A stretch of DNA of 64,000 nucleotides from Candidatus Poribacteria bacterium (lineage in GTDB: Bacteria; Poribacteria; WGA-4E; PCPOR2b): positions 1 to 64,000 of the forward strand of contig JAJEAL010000090.1 of NCBI GenBank assembly GCA_022822785.1, in the 5' to 3' direction. The translations under genes were made by a program, and so were the position numbers. Each line of letters starts with the position of its first letter. Position 1 is the first letter of the stretch. Positions 18,222 to 26,822 of this stretch are shown piece after piece. The notes under the pieces were generated by a model. That model was not told the origin of the DNA and searched no databases. It worked only from the letters and a program-made list of their open reading frames with translations.

Positions 18222-18849
18222 CTTCCTCCTCCCCTTGGTTGTCAAGGTCAGCCGCTTCAGCTGTCTCTTCAACCGTGTTAGTTGCGTCAACCTTGTCATC
18301 GGTTCCCTCAGAAATCTCGCCATCTTCGAGATCTGTATCTCTGGGGGGGGCGGCGCTACGAGACTTGGGGGTCGCAATATATGTTTCGTGTGCAGCTCTA
18401 ATCATCTCGACTGTCTCGCTGTGATTTAGCCAACCGGATAATTCAAAGTAGGGTTCAAAAAACTGCACGATTCTTTTGAGCAGCTTAGTGTCCAAATCAG
18501 AAATAGTCTTGACCGAAGCGTAACGCTCATCGCCCAACATCACACAGATAACGTGATGGTCTCGGTCTCTACGTTTGAGCACACCAATAGGGCGTGCCTC
18601 ACAAACATAGCCAGGGTGACTTGCATTGGTGGCAATTACCATTGCATTCAGAAAGTGTCCGTCTTCAGCAATAGTTTCCGGAATCCAGCCGTATTCCGTT
18701 GGCACTGGCATACTAAATTCATACGCCAACCGAAACTTTCGACTTTTCGCGTGGTAACGATATTTTTTTCGACTGCCTTTTGGTGCTTCGATCACAACAT
18801 TGATAATTGAGGGTGCATGGCGTCCAACTGAGATGTCTCGCAAGTTCAT
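18202..18849 (-). CDS. inorganic pyrophosphatase homologue with degenerate metal site
   Basis: A 215-residue protein recognisable as family I pyrophosphatase by EAPKGSRKKYRY (about 22-33), PTEYGWIPETIAEDG (about 51-65) and ARPIGVLKRRDRD (about 84-96). In active enzymes the site reads DGDPxD. Here it is DGHFLN, so two metal-binding Asp are His and Asn. The later DxxxxDxK site is also broken, and the Lys after FFExY is Phe. PPi hydrolysis is therefore unlikely, and a binding or structural role is inferred. Residues 165-215 form an acidic low-complexity tail absent from normal pyrophosphatases. GGGAAGAAG precedes the ATG. It overlaps mtnA by 20 bases, so the two are co-expressed. Confidence 0.8.
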   Translation of the reverse strand: MNLRDISVGRHAPSIINVVIEAPKGSRKKYRYHAKSRKFRLAYEFSMPVPTEYGWIPETIAEDGHFLNAMVIATNASHPGYVCEARPIGVLKRRDRDHHVICVMLGDERYASVKTISDLDTKLLKRIVQFFEPYFELSGWLNHSETVEMIRAAHETYIATPKSRSAAPPRDTDLEDGEISEGTDDKVDATNTVEETAEAADLDNQGEEEDADSDN

Positions 18850-19295
18850 TCTTCTTCCCTACCTTTGAGCGCGTCCCCATAAAAGTGGGGAAGGTTAACG
18901 ATACTCGGTAACCTTATCAGACCGAAAATTCAAAGGAGGTAATGCAGCCCCTCCATAACCGATGAGGAAGGGAGAATGAACCAACCCGTTCCTCAACTCT
19001 TATTAAACAGGATAAATCCTAAATAATTCATCAATTCAATCCTGAGAATCCAGTAAAATTTGTGCAAGGAAATTCAAGCGGTTACTTGCTTAACCCATAG
19101 TTTCCACATTATAGCACACCTCACATAACCTTGCAATGGAAAAACTAGTCCACTGTTATTTCTCATTTAACTAACATCCACAGGTTCATATCCAAAGGTT
19201 TGTTTTCAAATTGATGTTGGTGTATAATATCCTGGCGGTTTCATAGATTGTCTCCACCTTTATATCGTTTCTAAATCCAAAGCGACTCAGATAAA
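18850..19295. other. divergent intergenic region, 446 bases
   Basis: Between the pyrophosphatase-like gene and the leucine-rich-repeat gene. It holds a small hairpin TCCCCA/TGGGGA near 18878-18895. A very strong Shine-Dalgarno-like AAAGGAGG (18932-18939) is followed by an eight-codon frame (18942-18965). An AT-rich stretch and a promoter at 19200-19228 come after. No larger coding region is seen. Confidence 0.45.
19200..19228 (+). promoter_or_regulatory. promoter candidate for the leucine-rich-repeat gene
   Basis: A consensus TATAAT (19223-19228) stands 17 bases after TTGTTT (19200-19205). The -35 match is weak. The start would be near 19235, about 60 bases before the ATG. Confidence 0.45.
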
Positions 19296-20435
19296 ATGCC
19301 CCGACTTCGTGCGTCCTTATTGATTTTTACGTTTAGTTTCCTAGTTGTTGTGAATCCGAGTGTGATCGGGGCAGTGGTGAATATCCCCGATACAAATCTG
19401 GAAGGCGTGCTTCGAGCGCAGTTGGGCATCTCCTCCGATCCGCTCACCGATACCGATTTGGCGACGCTTACACATCTGTCGGTAATACACGTAGCAGTCA
19501 CCAATCTAGCGGGATTGGAGCACTGTAAAAACTTGGCGCATCTTAGCCTGATTGCCGTAAAAGTTAGCGATATCCGTCCGATCGGTGCGTTAGAAAACCT
19601 GCGGTGGCTCGACTTGGGCAATAATCAGGTCAGTGATATTCGTTCCATAGCGACGTTAGAAAACCTGCGGTGGCTCGACTTGAACAGTAATCGGATTAGT
19701 GATATTAAGCCGCTCTCAGGTCTGAAAAATCTGGAACGGCTCGACTTGAATAATAATCGGATTAGTGATATTCAACCGCTGGCTGGGTTGATAAACCTAG
19801 AGCGACTTTATCTGAATAACAACCAGATTCACGATATTCGCCCACTGGCGGAATTGATAAACCTGGAGAGTCTTGACCTACCTAAGAACCAGATCTGTGA
19901 CATTGGACCGCTGGAAGGCTTGGCAAACTTGAGGTGGCTTTATCTGGGCGAGAATCATATTCATGACGTTCGTCCCATCGCAAAACTAGTGCATTTAGAA
20001 CGGCTTTACCTAGAAACAAATCAGATTCGGGATTTAACCCCGCTCGCCGGGCTAAAAAAGCTGTTTCGTCTTAGTCTGAATGAGAATCAGATTGACGATA
20101 TTCGTCCACTTGCAGAGTCAGACAACCTAGAGCGGCTTGAGTTGGTGGACAACCAGATCTCCGAGGTGCATCCTCTGGCTAGATTAAAAAATCTGAAGTG
20201 GCTCTATCTGGCAAGGAATCGGATCCACGATGTGGGCCCCCTTGCAGCATTGGTAAACTTATATGAACTTGATCTGAAAGAGAATCAGATTCACGATATT
20301 CATCCATTGGTCAACAACCCTGGAATCGGACAAGGTGATGTCATCTCTGTGGGATCCAATCCCTTGAGTAATGCCTCTATCAAACATTACATTCATGGGT
20401 TACGAGCACGGGGTGTACATCTTTCTATAGATTAA
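19296..20435 (+). CDS. exported leucine-rich-repeat protein
   Basis: A 379-residue protein with a signal peptide (residues 1-26, cut near VIGAV) followed by about 13 leucine-rich repeats of 22 residues. They have the internalin-type pattern LxxLxxLxLxxNxIxDIxPL, for example LENLRWLDLGNNQVSDIRSI. The repeats form a curved solenoid for protein binding, and a surface or periplasmic adhesion role is likely. No membrane anchor or sorting domain is seen at the C terminus, which ends soon after the last repeat. The DNA of neighbouring repeats is partly identical (66-base period, 19589 and 19655), which points to recent unit duplication. The Shine-Dalgarno sequence is weak. Confidence 0.85.
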   Translation: MPRLRASLLIFTFSFLVVVNPSVIGAVVNIPDTNLEGVLRAQLGISSDPLTDTDLATLTHLSVIHVAVTNLAGLEHCKNLAHLSLIAVKVSDIRPIGALENLRWLDLGNNQVSDIRSIATLENLRWLDLNSNRISDIKPLSGLKNLERLDLNNNRISDIQPLAGLINLERLYLNNNQIHDIRPLAELINLESLDLPKNQICDIGPLEGLANLRWLYLGENHIHDVRPIAKLVHLERLYLETNQIRDLTPLAGLKKLFRLSLNENQIDDIRPLAESDNLERLELVDNQISEVHPLARLKNLKWLYLARNRIHDVGPLAALVNLYELDLKENQIHDIHPLVNNPGIGQGDVISVGSNPLSNASIKHYIHGLRARGVHLSID

Positions 20436-20480
20436 CCTAGCGTAATATTAAACTGTCGAAAACAGCTTGGAGGTTACAAC

Positions 20481-21626
20481 ATGGCTTACGATTTACTAAT
20501 CAAAGGTGGGACACTGATTGATCCCGCACAAAATATTCACGCAAACAGAGACGTTGCATTTTCAAACGGTGTTGTCGCCGAAGTCGGTGACGATTTGCCG
20601 AAGACGGATGCGCTTGAGGTCTTGGACGCTAGTGGCTGCCTTGTGACGCCGGGCATGATTGATCTCCATGTCCATGTGTTCTACGGCGTTAGTCATTTCG
20701 GTATAGAACCGGATCCGACCTGCTTGGCAAAGGGGGCGACGACGGTAGTTGACGCCGGTTCGGCGGGTGCCGATATTTTTCCCGGATTTCGCAAATATGT
20801 GATTGACGTCAGCGAAACGCGCATCTTGGCACAGATCAACATCTCGTCGCAAGGGATGCTAACCCAAGAAATTGGCGAATTCGAGATTCCTGAGTATGCC
20901 GATGTGGACAAAGCCTGTGCAATGATTGAAAAGCACCGTGATATTATTCTGGGAGTGAAGGTGCGGTTGACAAGGCACAGCATTGTCAGTGAACGGTCGG
21001 GGATGATTCCGCTGCATAATGCACGTGAAGCCGCGGATGCAGCAGGGCTACCCATTATGGTACACCCCCAAGACGCTTGGTGTGATTCGATAGATGACAT
21101 CTTGGCGGTTATGGGTGAGCGCGACATCGTAACGCACTGTTTTCATGGGAGTAGATGCGGTATCTTAGACGATGACCGAAAGGTTCGTAAGTCGGTACAC
21201 GAGGCGATGGAACGTGGTGTCATCTTTGATGTAGGTCACGGTGCCGGCTCCTTCTCGTGGGATACCGTTGAAACTGCGATGAGCCAAGGCGTGTCACCAC
21301 AAACAATCTCGTCGGATCTGCACATCTACAATGTCAACGGTCCCGTCTTTGACTTGGCGAATGTTGTGACAAAATTCCTCCATATCGGTATGCCGCTCGA
21401 TGATGCAATCGCGAAGGTGACATCAGTGCCGGCAGAGGTAATTCTGATGTCGGACAAAATCGGTACGCTGACACCCGGTGCTTGGGGAGACGCCATTATC
21501 TCTGAGCTGCGCGAAGGTGAATTCCAACTCGTGGATTCGCGTGGCGAGATCCGTACCAGTAGGCAAAACTTTGTGCCGATTACCGTTGTCAAAGGTGGAC
21601 AGGTGTATCGGCAACGAGCCAGTTAA
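20481..21626 (+). CDS. amidohydrolase/deacetylase-family metal-dependent hydrolase
   Basis: A 381-residue cytoplasmic enzyme of the amidohydrolase superfamily. The N-terminal sandwich (DLLIKGGTLIDPAQN, 4-18) is followed by GMIDLHVHVF (about 58-67), with the two His metal ligands. A probable carboxylated Lys lies in LGVKVRL (about 155-161). Further His ligands are in MVHPQDAW and VTHCFHGS, and the catalytic Asp is in SSDLHIYN (about 279-286). The family includes dihydroorotase-like and N-acyl amino acid deacetylases, and the exact substrate is open. GGAGG precedes the ATG. It is the first gene of a run leading into the small remnant, ubiD and the Gfo/Idh/MocA gene. Confidence 0.82.
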   Translation: MAYDLLIKGGTLIDPAQNIHANRDVAFSNGVVAEVGDDLPKTDALEVLDASGCLVTPGMIDLHVHVFYGVSHFGIEPDPTCLAKGATTVVDAGSAGADIFPGFRKYVIDVSETRILAQINISSQGMLTQEIGEFEIPEYADVDKACAMIEKHRDIILGVKVRLTRHSIVSERSGMIPLHNAREAADAAGLPIMVHPQDAWCDSIDDILAVMGERDIVTHCFHGSRCGILDDDRKVRKSVHEAMERGVIFDVGHGAGSFSWDTVETAMSQGVSPQTISSDLHIYNVNGPVFDLANVVTKFLHIGMPLDDAIAKVTSVPAEVILMSDKIGTLTPGAWGDAIISELREGEFQLVDSRGEIRTSRQNFVPITVVKGGQVYRQRAS

Positions 21627-21703
21627 GCTAGAGAACGCTTGCGGCGACAACTTTAACCATTTTTCCTAACTTCCGGAAATTTATCCAACGATGAAGGGAA
21701 TTA

Positions 21704-21835
21704 ATGATGGATATGACACACGCTAAACCGGGTGATCTGATCCTAACGCCCTTCCTTCTTGAAACAGAAGAGGGCAAGCCGGTTGCGGTGGAATGGGGGC
21801 GCCTGACCGCCCCGGAAAACCGAAGGCAGAAATAA
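21704..21835 (+). pseudogene. 43-codon open frame resembling the N terminus of an alpha/beta hydrolase
   Basis: The frame starts ATG ATG GAT ATG after AAGGGA and ends TAA one base before the ubiD ATG. The product contains LILTPFLLETEEGKPVAVEW followed by GRLTAPENR. This pattern resembles the first 40 residues of exported alpha/beta hydrolases (xxGRLxVPENR), which normally continue for several hundred residues. It therefore looks like a truncated remnant, but the good Shine-Dalgarno sequence and tight spacing to ubiD mean it could still be translated as a coupling leader. The similarity is from memory of the motif. Confidence 0.45.
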
Positions 21836-21836
21836 T

Positions 21837-23285
21837 ATGGCATATTCCAGTCTGAGCCATTTTGTCAAAGATTTAGAACAAGCCGGGGAATTAAAGCGGA
21901 TCAAAACCGAGGTCTCCCCAGACCTTGAGATCACACAGATTACAGATCGGGTGAGTAAAGCTGAGGGCCCCGCGCTGCTGTTTGAAAAAGTCAAAGGCAG
22001 CGACATGCCACTGCTAATCAACGCCTTTGGGTCCTATAAGCGGATGGCGATGGCACTCGGTGTCGAAGATATGAACGAAATCGCTGATGAAATTGAAGGC
22101 ATGATCCAACTCGGTCCTCCGGAATCGCTGCTCGACAAGGTGAAACTCCTCGGCATTCTGAACAAACTGACGAAGTTCCCACCGAGAACGGTCAGGCGAG
22201 GGGCATGTCAGGAGGTGGTTTTGACCGGGGACCAAATTTCATTAGATCGCCTCCCACTCATTAAATGCTGGCCCCTTGATGCGGATAAATATATTACCCT
22301 ACCGCAGGTCTTCACGCATAGCCTGAAAACGGGTCAGCGTAACGTCGGCACGTATCGACTGCAGAAACTCGATGAACGCACCTTGGCGATGCACTGGCAG
22401 ATACACCATGATGGTGCCGGGCATCACCGCGAATACCGTGAAGCGGGTGAACGGATGCCGGTTGCTGTCGCTATTGGCGGCGACCCTGTCATGTCCTATA
22501 TCGGCACTGCACCGCTGCCGAGTGGTATTGATGAGCTCCTATTCGCAGGCTTTCTCCGGAAAGCCAATGTGCCGATGGTCGTGTGCAAAACAATCGATAT
22601 GTTGGTTCCCGCAGATGCCGACATCGTGATTGAAGGGTATATCGAGCCGGACGAAACCTGTATTGAAGGTCCGTTCGGTGATCATACCGGCTACTACTCC
22701 CTTGCGGACGAATATCCTGTGTTTCACATCACCGCTATCACGCATCGTAAGCACCCCATCTACCAGACAATTATCGTTGGCAAACCGCCGATGGAGGACT
22801 GTTATATGGGCAAGGCGACAGAGCGAATCTTCATGCCACTAATCAAGACACAGCTGCCGGAGTTGGTCGATATGAACCTGCCACTGTTCGGTGTATTCCA
22901 TAACTTTGCTCTGATTTCTATCGACAAACGTTACCCCTTCCACGCGAAGAAGATGATGCACAGTCTGTGGGGATTGGGTCAGCTGATGTTTAGCAAGATT
23001 ATCATTGTCGTAGACAAAGATGTTGATGTGCAGAATGTCGACGAAGTCCTTTTCCGCGTCGGTAGTAACGTCGATCCCAAACGAGATGTGACCATCGTCG
23101 AGGGACCCGTTGATGTGCTTGATCACGCTGCACCGCTCATGGGTGCAGGGTCAAAGATGGGAATTGATGCAACGACTAAATGGCGTGAGGAGGGTTATCA
23201 ACGCGAGTGGCCCGACGAAATCACCATGTCTCAGGAGGTCATTGATCTGGTGGATAAGCGGTGGAAGGAGTACAAAATTGAGTGA
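21837..23285 (+). CDS. ubiD: UbiD-family decarboxylase
   Basis: A 482-residue protein of the UbiD family, enzymes that reversibly decarboxylate aromatic or alpha,beta-unsaturated acids with prenylated flavin. Conserved parts are SLSHFVKDLEQAGELKRI at the N terminus, the THSLKTGQRNVGTYR region, EGPFGDHTGYYS (about 279-290, with an acidic active-site residue) and PKRDVTIVEGPVDVLDHA near the C terminus. No UbiX flavin prenyltransferase is in the window. The symbol is the family name, and the substrate may not be a quinone precursor. The start follows directly after the small upstream frame, so coupling is likely. A GAAA-loop hairpin lies 34 bases after the stop, ahead of the next gene. Confidence 0.88.
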   Translation: MAYSSLSHFVKDLEQAGELKRIKTEVSPDLEITQITDRVSKAEGPALLFEKVKGSDMPLLINAFGSYKRMAMALGVEDMNEIADEIEGMIQLGPPESLLDKVKLLGILNKLTKFPPRTVRRGACQEVVLTGDQISLDRLPLIKCWPLDADKYITLPQVFTHSLKTGQRNVGTYRLQKLDERTLAMHWQIHHDGAGHHREYREAGERMPVAVAIGGDPVMSYIGTAPLPSGIDELLFAGFLRKANVPMVVCKTIDMLVPADADIVIEGYIEPDETCIEGPFGDHTGYYSLADEYPVFHITAITHRKHPIYQTIIVGKPPMEDCYMGKATERIFMPLIKTQLPELVDMNLPLFGVFHNFALISIDKRYPFHAKKMMHSLWGLGQLMFSKIIIVVDKDVDVQNVDEVLFRVGSNVDPKRDVTIVEGPVDVLDHAAPLMGAGSKMGIDATTKWREEGYQREWPDEITMSQEVIDLVDKRWKEYKIE

Positions 23286-23318
23286 ATCGCCAAGCAGGTC
23301 GGCTTTTGTAACCGTTCG

Positions 23319-23334
23319 CAAGACGAAAGTCTTG
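23319..23334. other. small GAAA-loop hairpin
   Basis: CAAGAC (23319-23324) pairs with GTCTTG (23329-23334) across a GAAA tetraloop, between ubiD and the oxidoreductase gene. It is short and has no T-tract. Confidence 0.35.
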
Positions 23335-23368
23335 TCGTGAGGGGATACCTTTTACAGGAGGAGAAGCG

Positions 23369-24448
23369 ATGAAGACTTACCGTGCTGCTGTCATCGGTTG
23401 TAGCCGGATGGGCGCATTTATTGACAGTGAAGTGCCGGATTATCAGGCAATCCGGCTGCCGTATTCACACGCGGCGGGCTTTTACGCCGAAGAACGGACA
23501 GATCTCGTCGCCTGTTCGGATCTGCGTCCAGAGGTGATGGAGGTTTTCGGAGAGCGGTACAATGTGCCCAAAGAGCGGCAATACACCGACTACCGGGAGC
23601 TCATTGACAAAGAGAATCTAGACATCGTGAGTGTGGCGACACAGCCGGAGCATCGCGCCGACGTTGTCATCTACGCTGTAGAGCACGGTGTCAAGGCAAT
23701 CTACGCGGAAAAGGCGATGGCAGCCTCAATGGATGAGGCGGACGCGATGGTTGAAGCGGTGGAGCGTAACGGTGCCTTCTTCAACTTGGGAACAAACCGG
23801 CGCTGGCATACCGGTTTCGACAAGATGAAAGAGGTCATCGACAGCGGCGAATTGGGAGCACTCAAGACACTCATCATCTACGGAAACCACTCCCTTTTTA
23901 ACGGCTCTAGTCATCAATTCGACCTAATTTTACGGCTGAATAGTGACCGACGCGCTTTGTGGGCATCTGCACATATCACCGATGATGATAGTATTTTCGA
24001 CGGTGATATTGTGCGGGAAGATCCCAATGGTCAAGGGCTGATTCAGTTTGAAAACGGTGTCACGGCGCATGCGCTGCTCTCACCACGTGGTGCTGAGTGG
24101 GAGGCGATCTGTGACCGGGGAACCGTGACTTGCTGGAATAACGGTTGGCAGTGGCACATCCGACGCCAAGCCGACGTGCCGGGCTGGCGAAATTGCTTCG
24201 TACCGGAGGCTTTCCCTGAGTTTGAACGGGCAAGTAGCACGGCAAATCTCATCAAAGATTTGGTTCATTCACTCGACACCGGCGAGCCGTCACGCTGCGG
24301 CGTCCGCGTCGCACACGCAAGCACGGAATTAATCTTTGCGTTTATGGAGTCGCACCTGCAAAGCGGGGCGAGAGTCCAGTTGCCATTGAAGGGGTCGAAG
24401 CTGCGACTCGAAAGAGACCGGGCTCCGAGACAACCGAGGTTTCAGTAG
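23369..24448 (+). CDS. Gfo/Idh/MocA-family oxidoreductase
   Basis: A 359-residue NAD(P)-dependent dehydrogenase. The nucleotide-binding fold is at the N terminus (AAVIGCSRMGAF, 6-17; the usual GxGxxG is degenerate as GCSRMG). The EKA motif (IYAEKAMAAS, about 112-121) is the family's EKP equivalent with Pro replaced by Ala. NLGTNRRWH follows at about 132-140. These enzymes usually oxidise or epimerise sugars and related polyols. AGGAGGAG precedes the ATG. It lies 83 bases downstream of ubiD and is probably in the same catabolic unit, though the substrate is unknown. Confidence 0.82.
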   Translation: MKTYRAAVIGCSRMGAFIDSEVPDYQAIRLPYSHAAGFYAEERTDLVACSDLRPEVMEVFGERYNVPKERQYTDYRELIDKENLDIVSVATQPEHRADVVIYAVEHGVKAIYAEKAMAASMDEADAMVEAVERNGAFFNLGTNRRWHTGFDKMKEVIDSGELGALKTLIIYGNHSLFNGSSHQFDLILRLNSDRRALWASAHITDDDSIFDGDIVREDPNGQGLIQFENGVTAHALLSPRGAEWEAICDRGTVTCWNNGWQWHIRRQADVPGWRNCFVPEAFPEFERASSTANLIKDLVHSLDTGEPSRCGVRVAHASTELIFAFMESHLQSGARVQLPLKGSKLRLERDRAPRQPRFQ

Positions 24449-24499
24449 AGGCGCAAGAAAAACGTCAATGAAATAGTGCCGGTCAATTGGATAATGTGC

Positions 24500-24528
24500 T
24501 TGAGTTTGCTGTCAGGCAATGCTATAAT
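24500..24528 (+). promoter_or_regulatory. sigma70-like promoter for the DNA methyltransferase
   Basis: TTGAGT (24500-24505) and a consensus TATAAT (24523-24528) are separated by 17 bases. It gives the methyltransferase gene its own transcription start, about 140 bases before its ATG. Confidence 0.6.
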
Positions 24529-24675
24529 GACGATGGGTTTTAGTGAAGTCAACCCCATGGGAACCTCGTTTGATGTGGACCCTCCCTTTAACCGGTTCAG
24601 AGAGGTGATTAATCGCTGGATCGGGCACAGAAGCAGATATTTTCAGTCATTTTGGTGATTTCCCGTGTGAGTCTT

Positions 24676-25674
24676 ATGAACATACTTGCGGAAACATGTA
24701 CCGATCGGATTTTTCAAGGCGATTGTCTCGAACTGTTTCGCCAAATTCCCGATAACAGTATTGATATGACCTTCGCTGACCCACCTTTTAATCTAAAGAA
24801 GAAATATCATAGCACGAGAGATAGCCTTGAATTGGAGGAATATCTACACTGGTGTGAAGAGTGGATTTCGGAGATGGTGCGTGTGACAAAGGAGACGGGG
24901 TCAATCTTTGTGCATAACATCCCCAAATGGCTAACGTACTATGCGGGGTTCCTAAATCAGTTAGCGGATTTTAGGCATTGGATTTCGTGGGAGGCCCCCA
25001 CAGCACCGATGGGGAAAACACTTCAACCTGCACATTACGGCATCTTATTTTACGCCAAAGACGCAAAACAAAATAAATTTTACGAAATTCGCTATCCACA
25101 TAAGCGTTGTCGCAAATGCGATTATCTACATAAAGACTATGGCGGGAAAAAGGGACTGTTGCATCCTTTTGGCCCGCTTGTTCCAGATACATGGACAGAT
25201 ATTCATCGGATAAGGCACAACAAATATCGCGATCCACATCCTTGTCAATTGCCAATCCATTTATTAGAACGCCTTATCTTAATGTCTACAGATGAAGGTG
25301 ATACAGTGCTTGACCCGTTTTTGGGGACAGGAACAACAGCAATAGCTGCGAAGCGACTTGGCCGACACTACATTGGTTTTGAACTCGATCAAACTTACGC
25401 AACAATCGCACGTGACAAAGTAAAACAACAGGTATTGGATTCCCGGGTTGGAGATGTATGGGTCAGTGTTTACTTAAACGAAATTATCACACTTCGTGAC
25501 CAAGATTGGGAAACGCTGCAGCCAGAATTTTACCGCCCTAAATCCCCCAAAGCAATTGACCACACCAAGATATTACTAAAAAGGAAAATACCGCTCATAT
25601 CAACGGTTAATCAACAGGAAACACATCAAGAAGCACAATCGCGATTTCTAGAGAAGCGCAAAAACAATCAATAG
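24676..25674 (+). CDS. orphan site-specific DNA methyltransferase (N4/N6, beta class)
   Basis: A 332-residue DNA amino-methyltransferase using S-adenosylmethionine. The catalytic motif DPPFNL comes early (about 34-39) and the cofactor motif DPFLGTGTT comes late (about 213-221), which is the beta-class order. A CxxC pair (RCRKCDY) lies between them. ATG 24676 is preferred over a TTG at 24652 because the family N terminus is short. No restriction endonuclease or specificity gene is adjacent, so it is solitary, as in epigenetic or regulatory methylases, or in a remnant of a restriction system. Base composition is more AT-rich than its neighbours, which hints at transfer. It has its own promoter. 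The recognition site cannot be read from the sequence. Confidence 0.87.
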   Translation: MNILAETCTDRIFQGDCLELFRQIPDNSIDMTFADPPFNLKKKYHSTRDSLELEEYLHWCEEWISEMVRVTKETGSIFVHNIPKWLTYYAGFLNQLADFRHWISWEAPTAPMGKTLQPAHYGILFYAKDAKQNKFYEIRYPHKRCRKCDYLHKDYGGKKGLLHPFGPLVPDTWTDIHRIRHNKYRDPHPCQLPIHLLERLILMSTDEGDTVLDPFLGTGTTAIAAKRLGRHYIGFELDQTYATIARDKVKQQVLDSRVGDVWVSVYLNEIITLRDQDWETLQPEFYRPKSPKAIDHTKILLKRKIPLISTVNQQETHQEAQSRFLEKRKNNQ

Positions 25675-25685
25675 GGAGGGCTTTT

Positions 25686-26732
25686 ATGCCTACAGTTGAT
25701 CATAATGTTTTAAGGAAATTTGTTTATGATATGTATATCGGTGCCGGTGGTGTTGAAGAGGATGCACGTATTGTCAGCGATCACGTTGTAGATTCTAATC
25801 TGATGGGGCACGATTCGCACGGCGTAATCAACGCGCCCAACTATGCAGGCGGTATGAGTGGCGGTCCCTCAACGGATAAGATGGAAGTTGTTCGTGAGAC
25901 CCCTGCAACGGCGGTGATAAACGCCAACGGTGGGCTCGGGATGGTAATCGGTCAAAAGGCGATGGAGTTGGCGGTCGAAAAAGCGAAAACGTGCACATTC
26001 GGCGGGGTTGGGCTCCACCGTTGTGGGCACGCCGGACGGATGGGGACGTATCCTCCAATAGCGGCAAGGGAGGGGATGATCGGGATTGTTCTCCTAAATG
26101 GTGGTGGACGATTTATGCACCCCTTTGGCGGTACATCCCGAAGACTTCCACCCAACCCGATTGCAATTGCAGTCCCGCGCAAACATGGTGAACCGTTGAT
26201 GCTTGATATGACGTTGAGTGTTGTTGCCGGCGGAAAGATACTGGTCAAATCTGCGCGCAATGAAGAGATGCCAGAAGGGTGGATGATTGATTCAGAAGGG
26301 AATCCCGTCACCGATCCGGACGCTTTCCGAGATCGGCATGACGATACAGCGGTGATGCCGGTAGGCGGTTTTCAATTCGGGCACAAGGGGTTTGGCTTAG
26401 GGTTCATGATCGATGCTATCGCGGGCGGACTCTCGTGGGCGGGGTGCAGCCGTCAAGAACCCACGCGTGGGGCGAGCGGGATTGTGATGCTCGCTATCAA
26501 GATTGAGGATTTCATCGATCTTGATGTGTATCAACAGGAGATTGAATATCTCACGGAATGGATAAAGTCCTCCGAGAAACTGCCCGGTGTAGATGAGGTG
26601 TTCGCTCCCGGCGAGTTTGAAGAACGAAGCCGTGAACAGCGTCTAAAAGAGGGCATCCCAATCGAAGAGGCAACGTGGAATCGACTGGTTGAAACCGCTG
26701 AGTCCTACGGCGTTTCAGCACCCGAAGCCTAA
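25686..26732 (+). CDS. Ldh-family NAD(P)-dependent 2-hydroxyacid dehydrogenase
   Basis: A 348-residue member of the malate/L-lactate (type 2) dehydrogenase family, which reversibly oxidises 2-hydroxy acids, ureidoglycolate or similar. Seen features are LMGHDSHGV (about 38-46, active-site His), HRCGHAGRMG (about 112-121), PNPIAIAVP (about 157-165, cofactor region) and a C-terminal FAPGEFE motif. It has no signal peptide and the length is normal. GGGAGG stands before the ATG, only 11 bases after the methyltransferase stop, so the two share a transcript. The substrate is not predictable. Confidence 0.87.
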   Translation: MPTVDHNVLRKFVYDMYIGAGGVEEDARIVSDHVVDSNLMGHDSHGVINAPNYAGGMSGGPSTDKMEVVRETPATAVINANGGLGMVIGQKAMELAVEKAKTCTFGGVGLHRCGHAGRMGTYPPIAAREGMIGIVLLNGGGRFMHPFGGTSRRLPPNPIAIAVPRKHGEPLMLDMTLSVVAGGKILVKSARNEEMPEGWMIDSEGNPVTDPDAFRDRHDDTAVMPVGGFQFGHKGFGLGFMIDAIAGGLSWAGCSRQEPTRGASGIVMLAIKIEDFIDLDVYQQEIEYLTEWIKSSEKLPGVDEVFAPGEFEERSREQRLKEGIPIEEATWNRLVETAESYGVSAPEA

Positions 26733-26822
26733 AGAAACAGGTCTCATATACAATTAACCTTGCGAGAGCTGAGTGCTTTCGCAAGATTTACCGGCGGAAT
26801 CGGGATAAACCGATCTAAAAAA

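Noticed and set aside
18222-18377. 52-residue N-terminal extension of MtnA
   Set aside because: It lies inside the pyrophosphatase-like gene, has no MtnA similarity, and a Shine-Dalgarno sequence precedes the inner ATG.
21837-24448. Ubiquinone synthesis operon around ubiD
   Set aside because: No ubiX or other quinone gene is near; UbiD-family proteins act on many acids.
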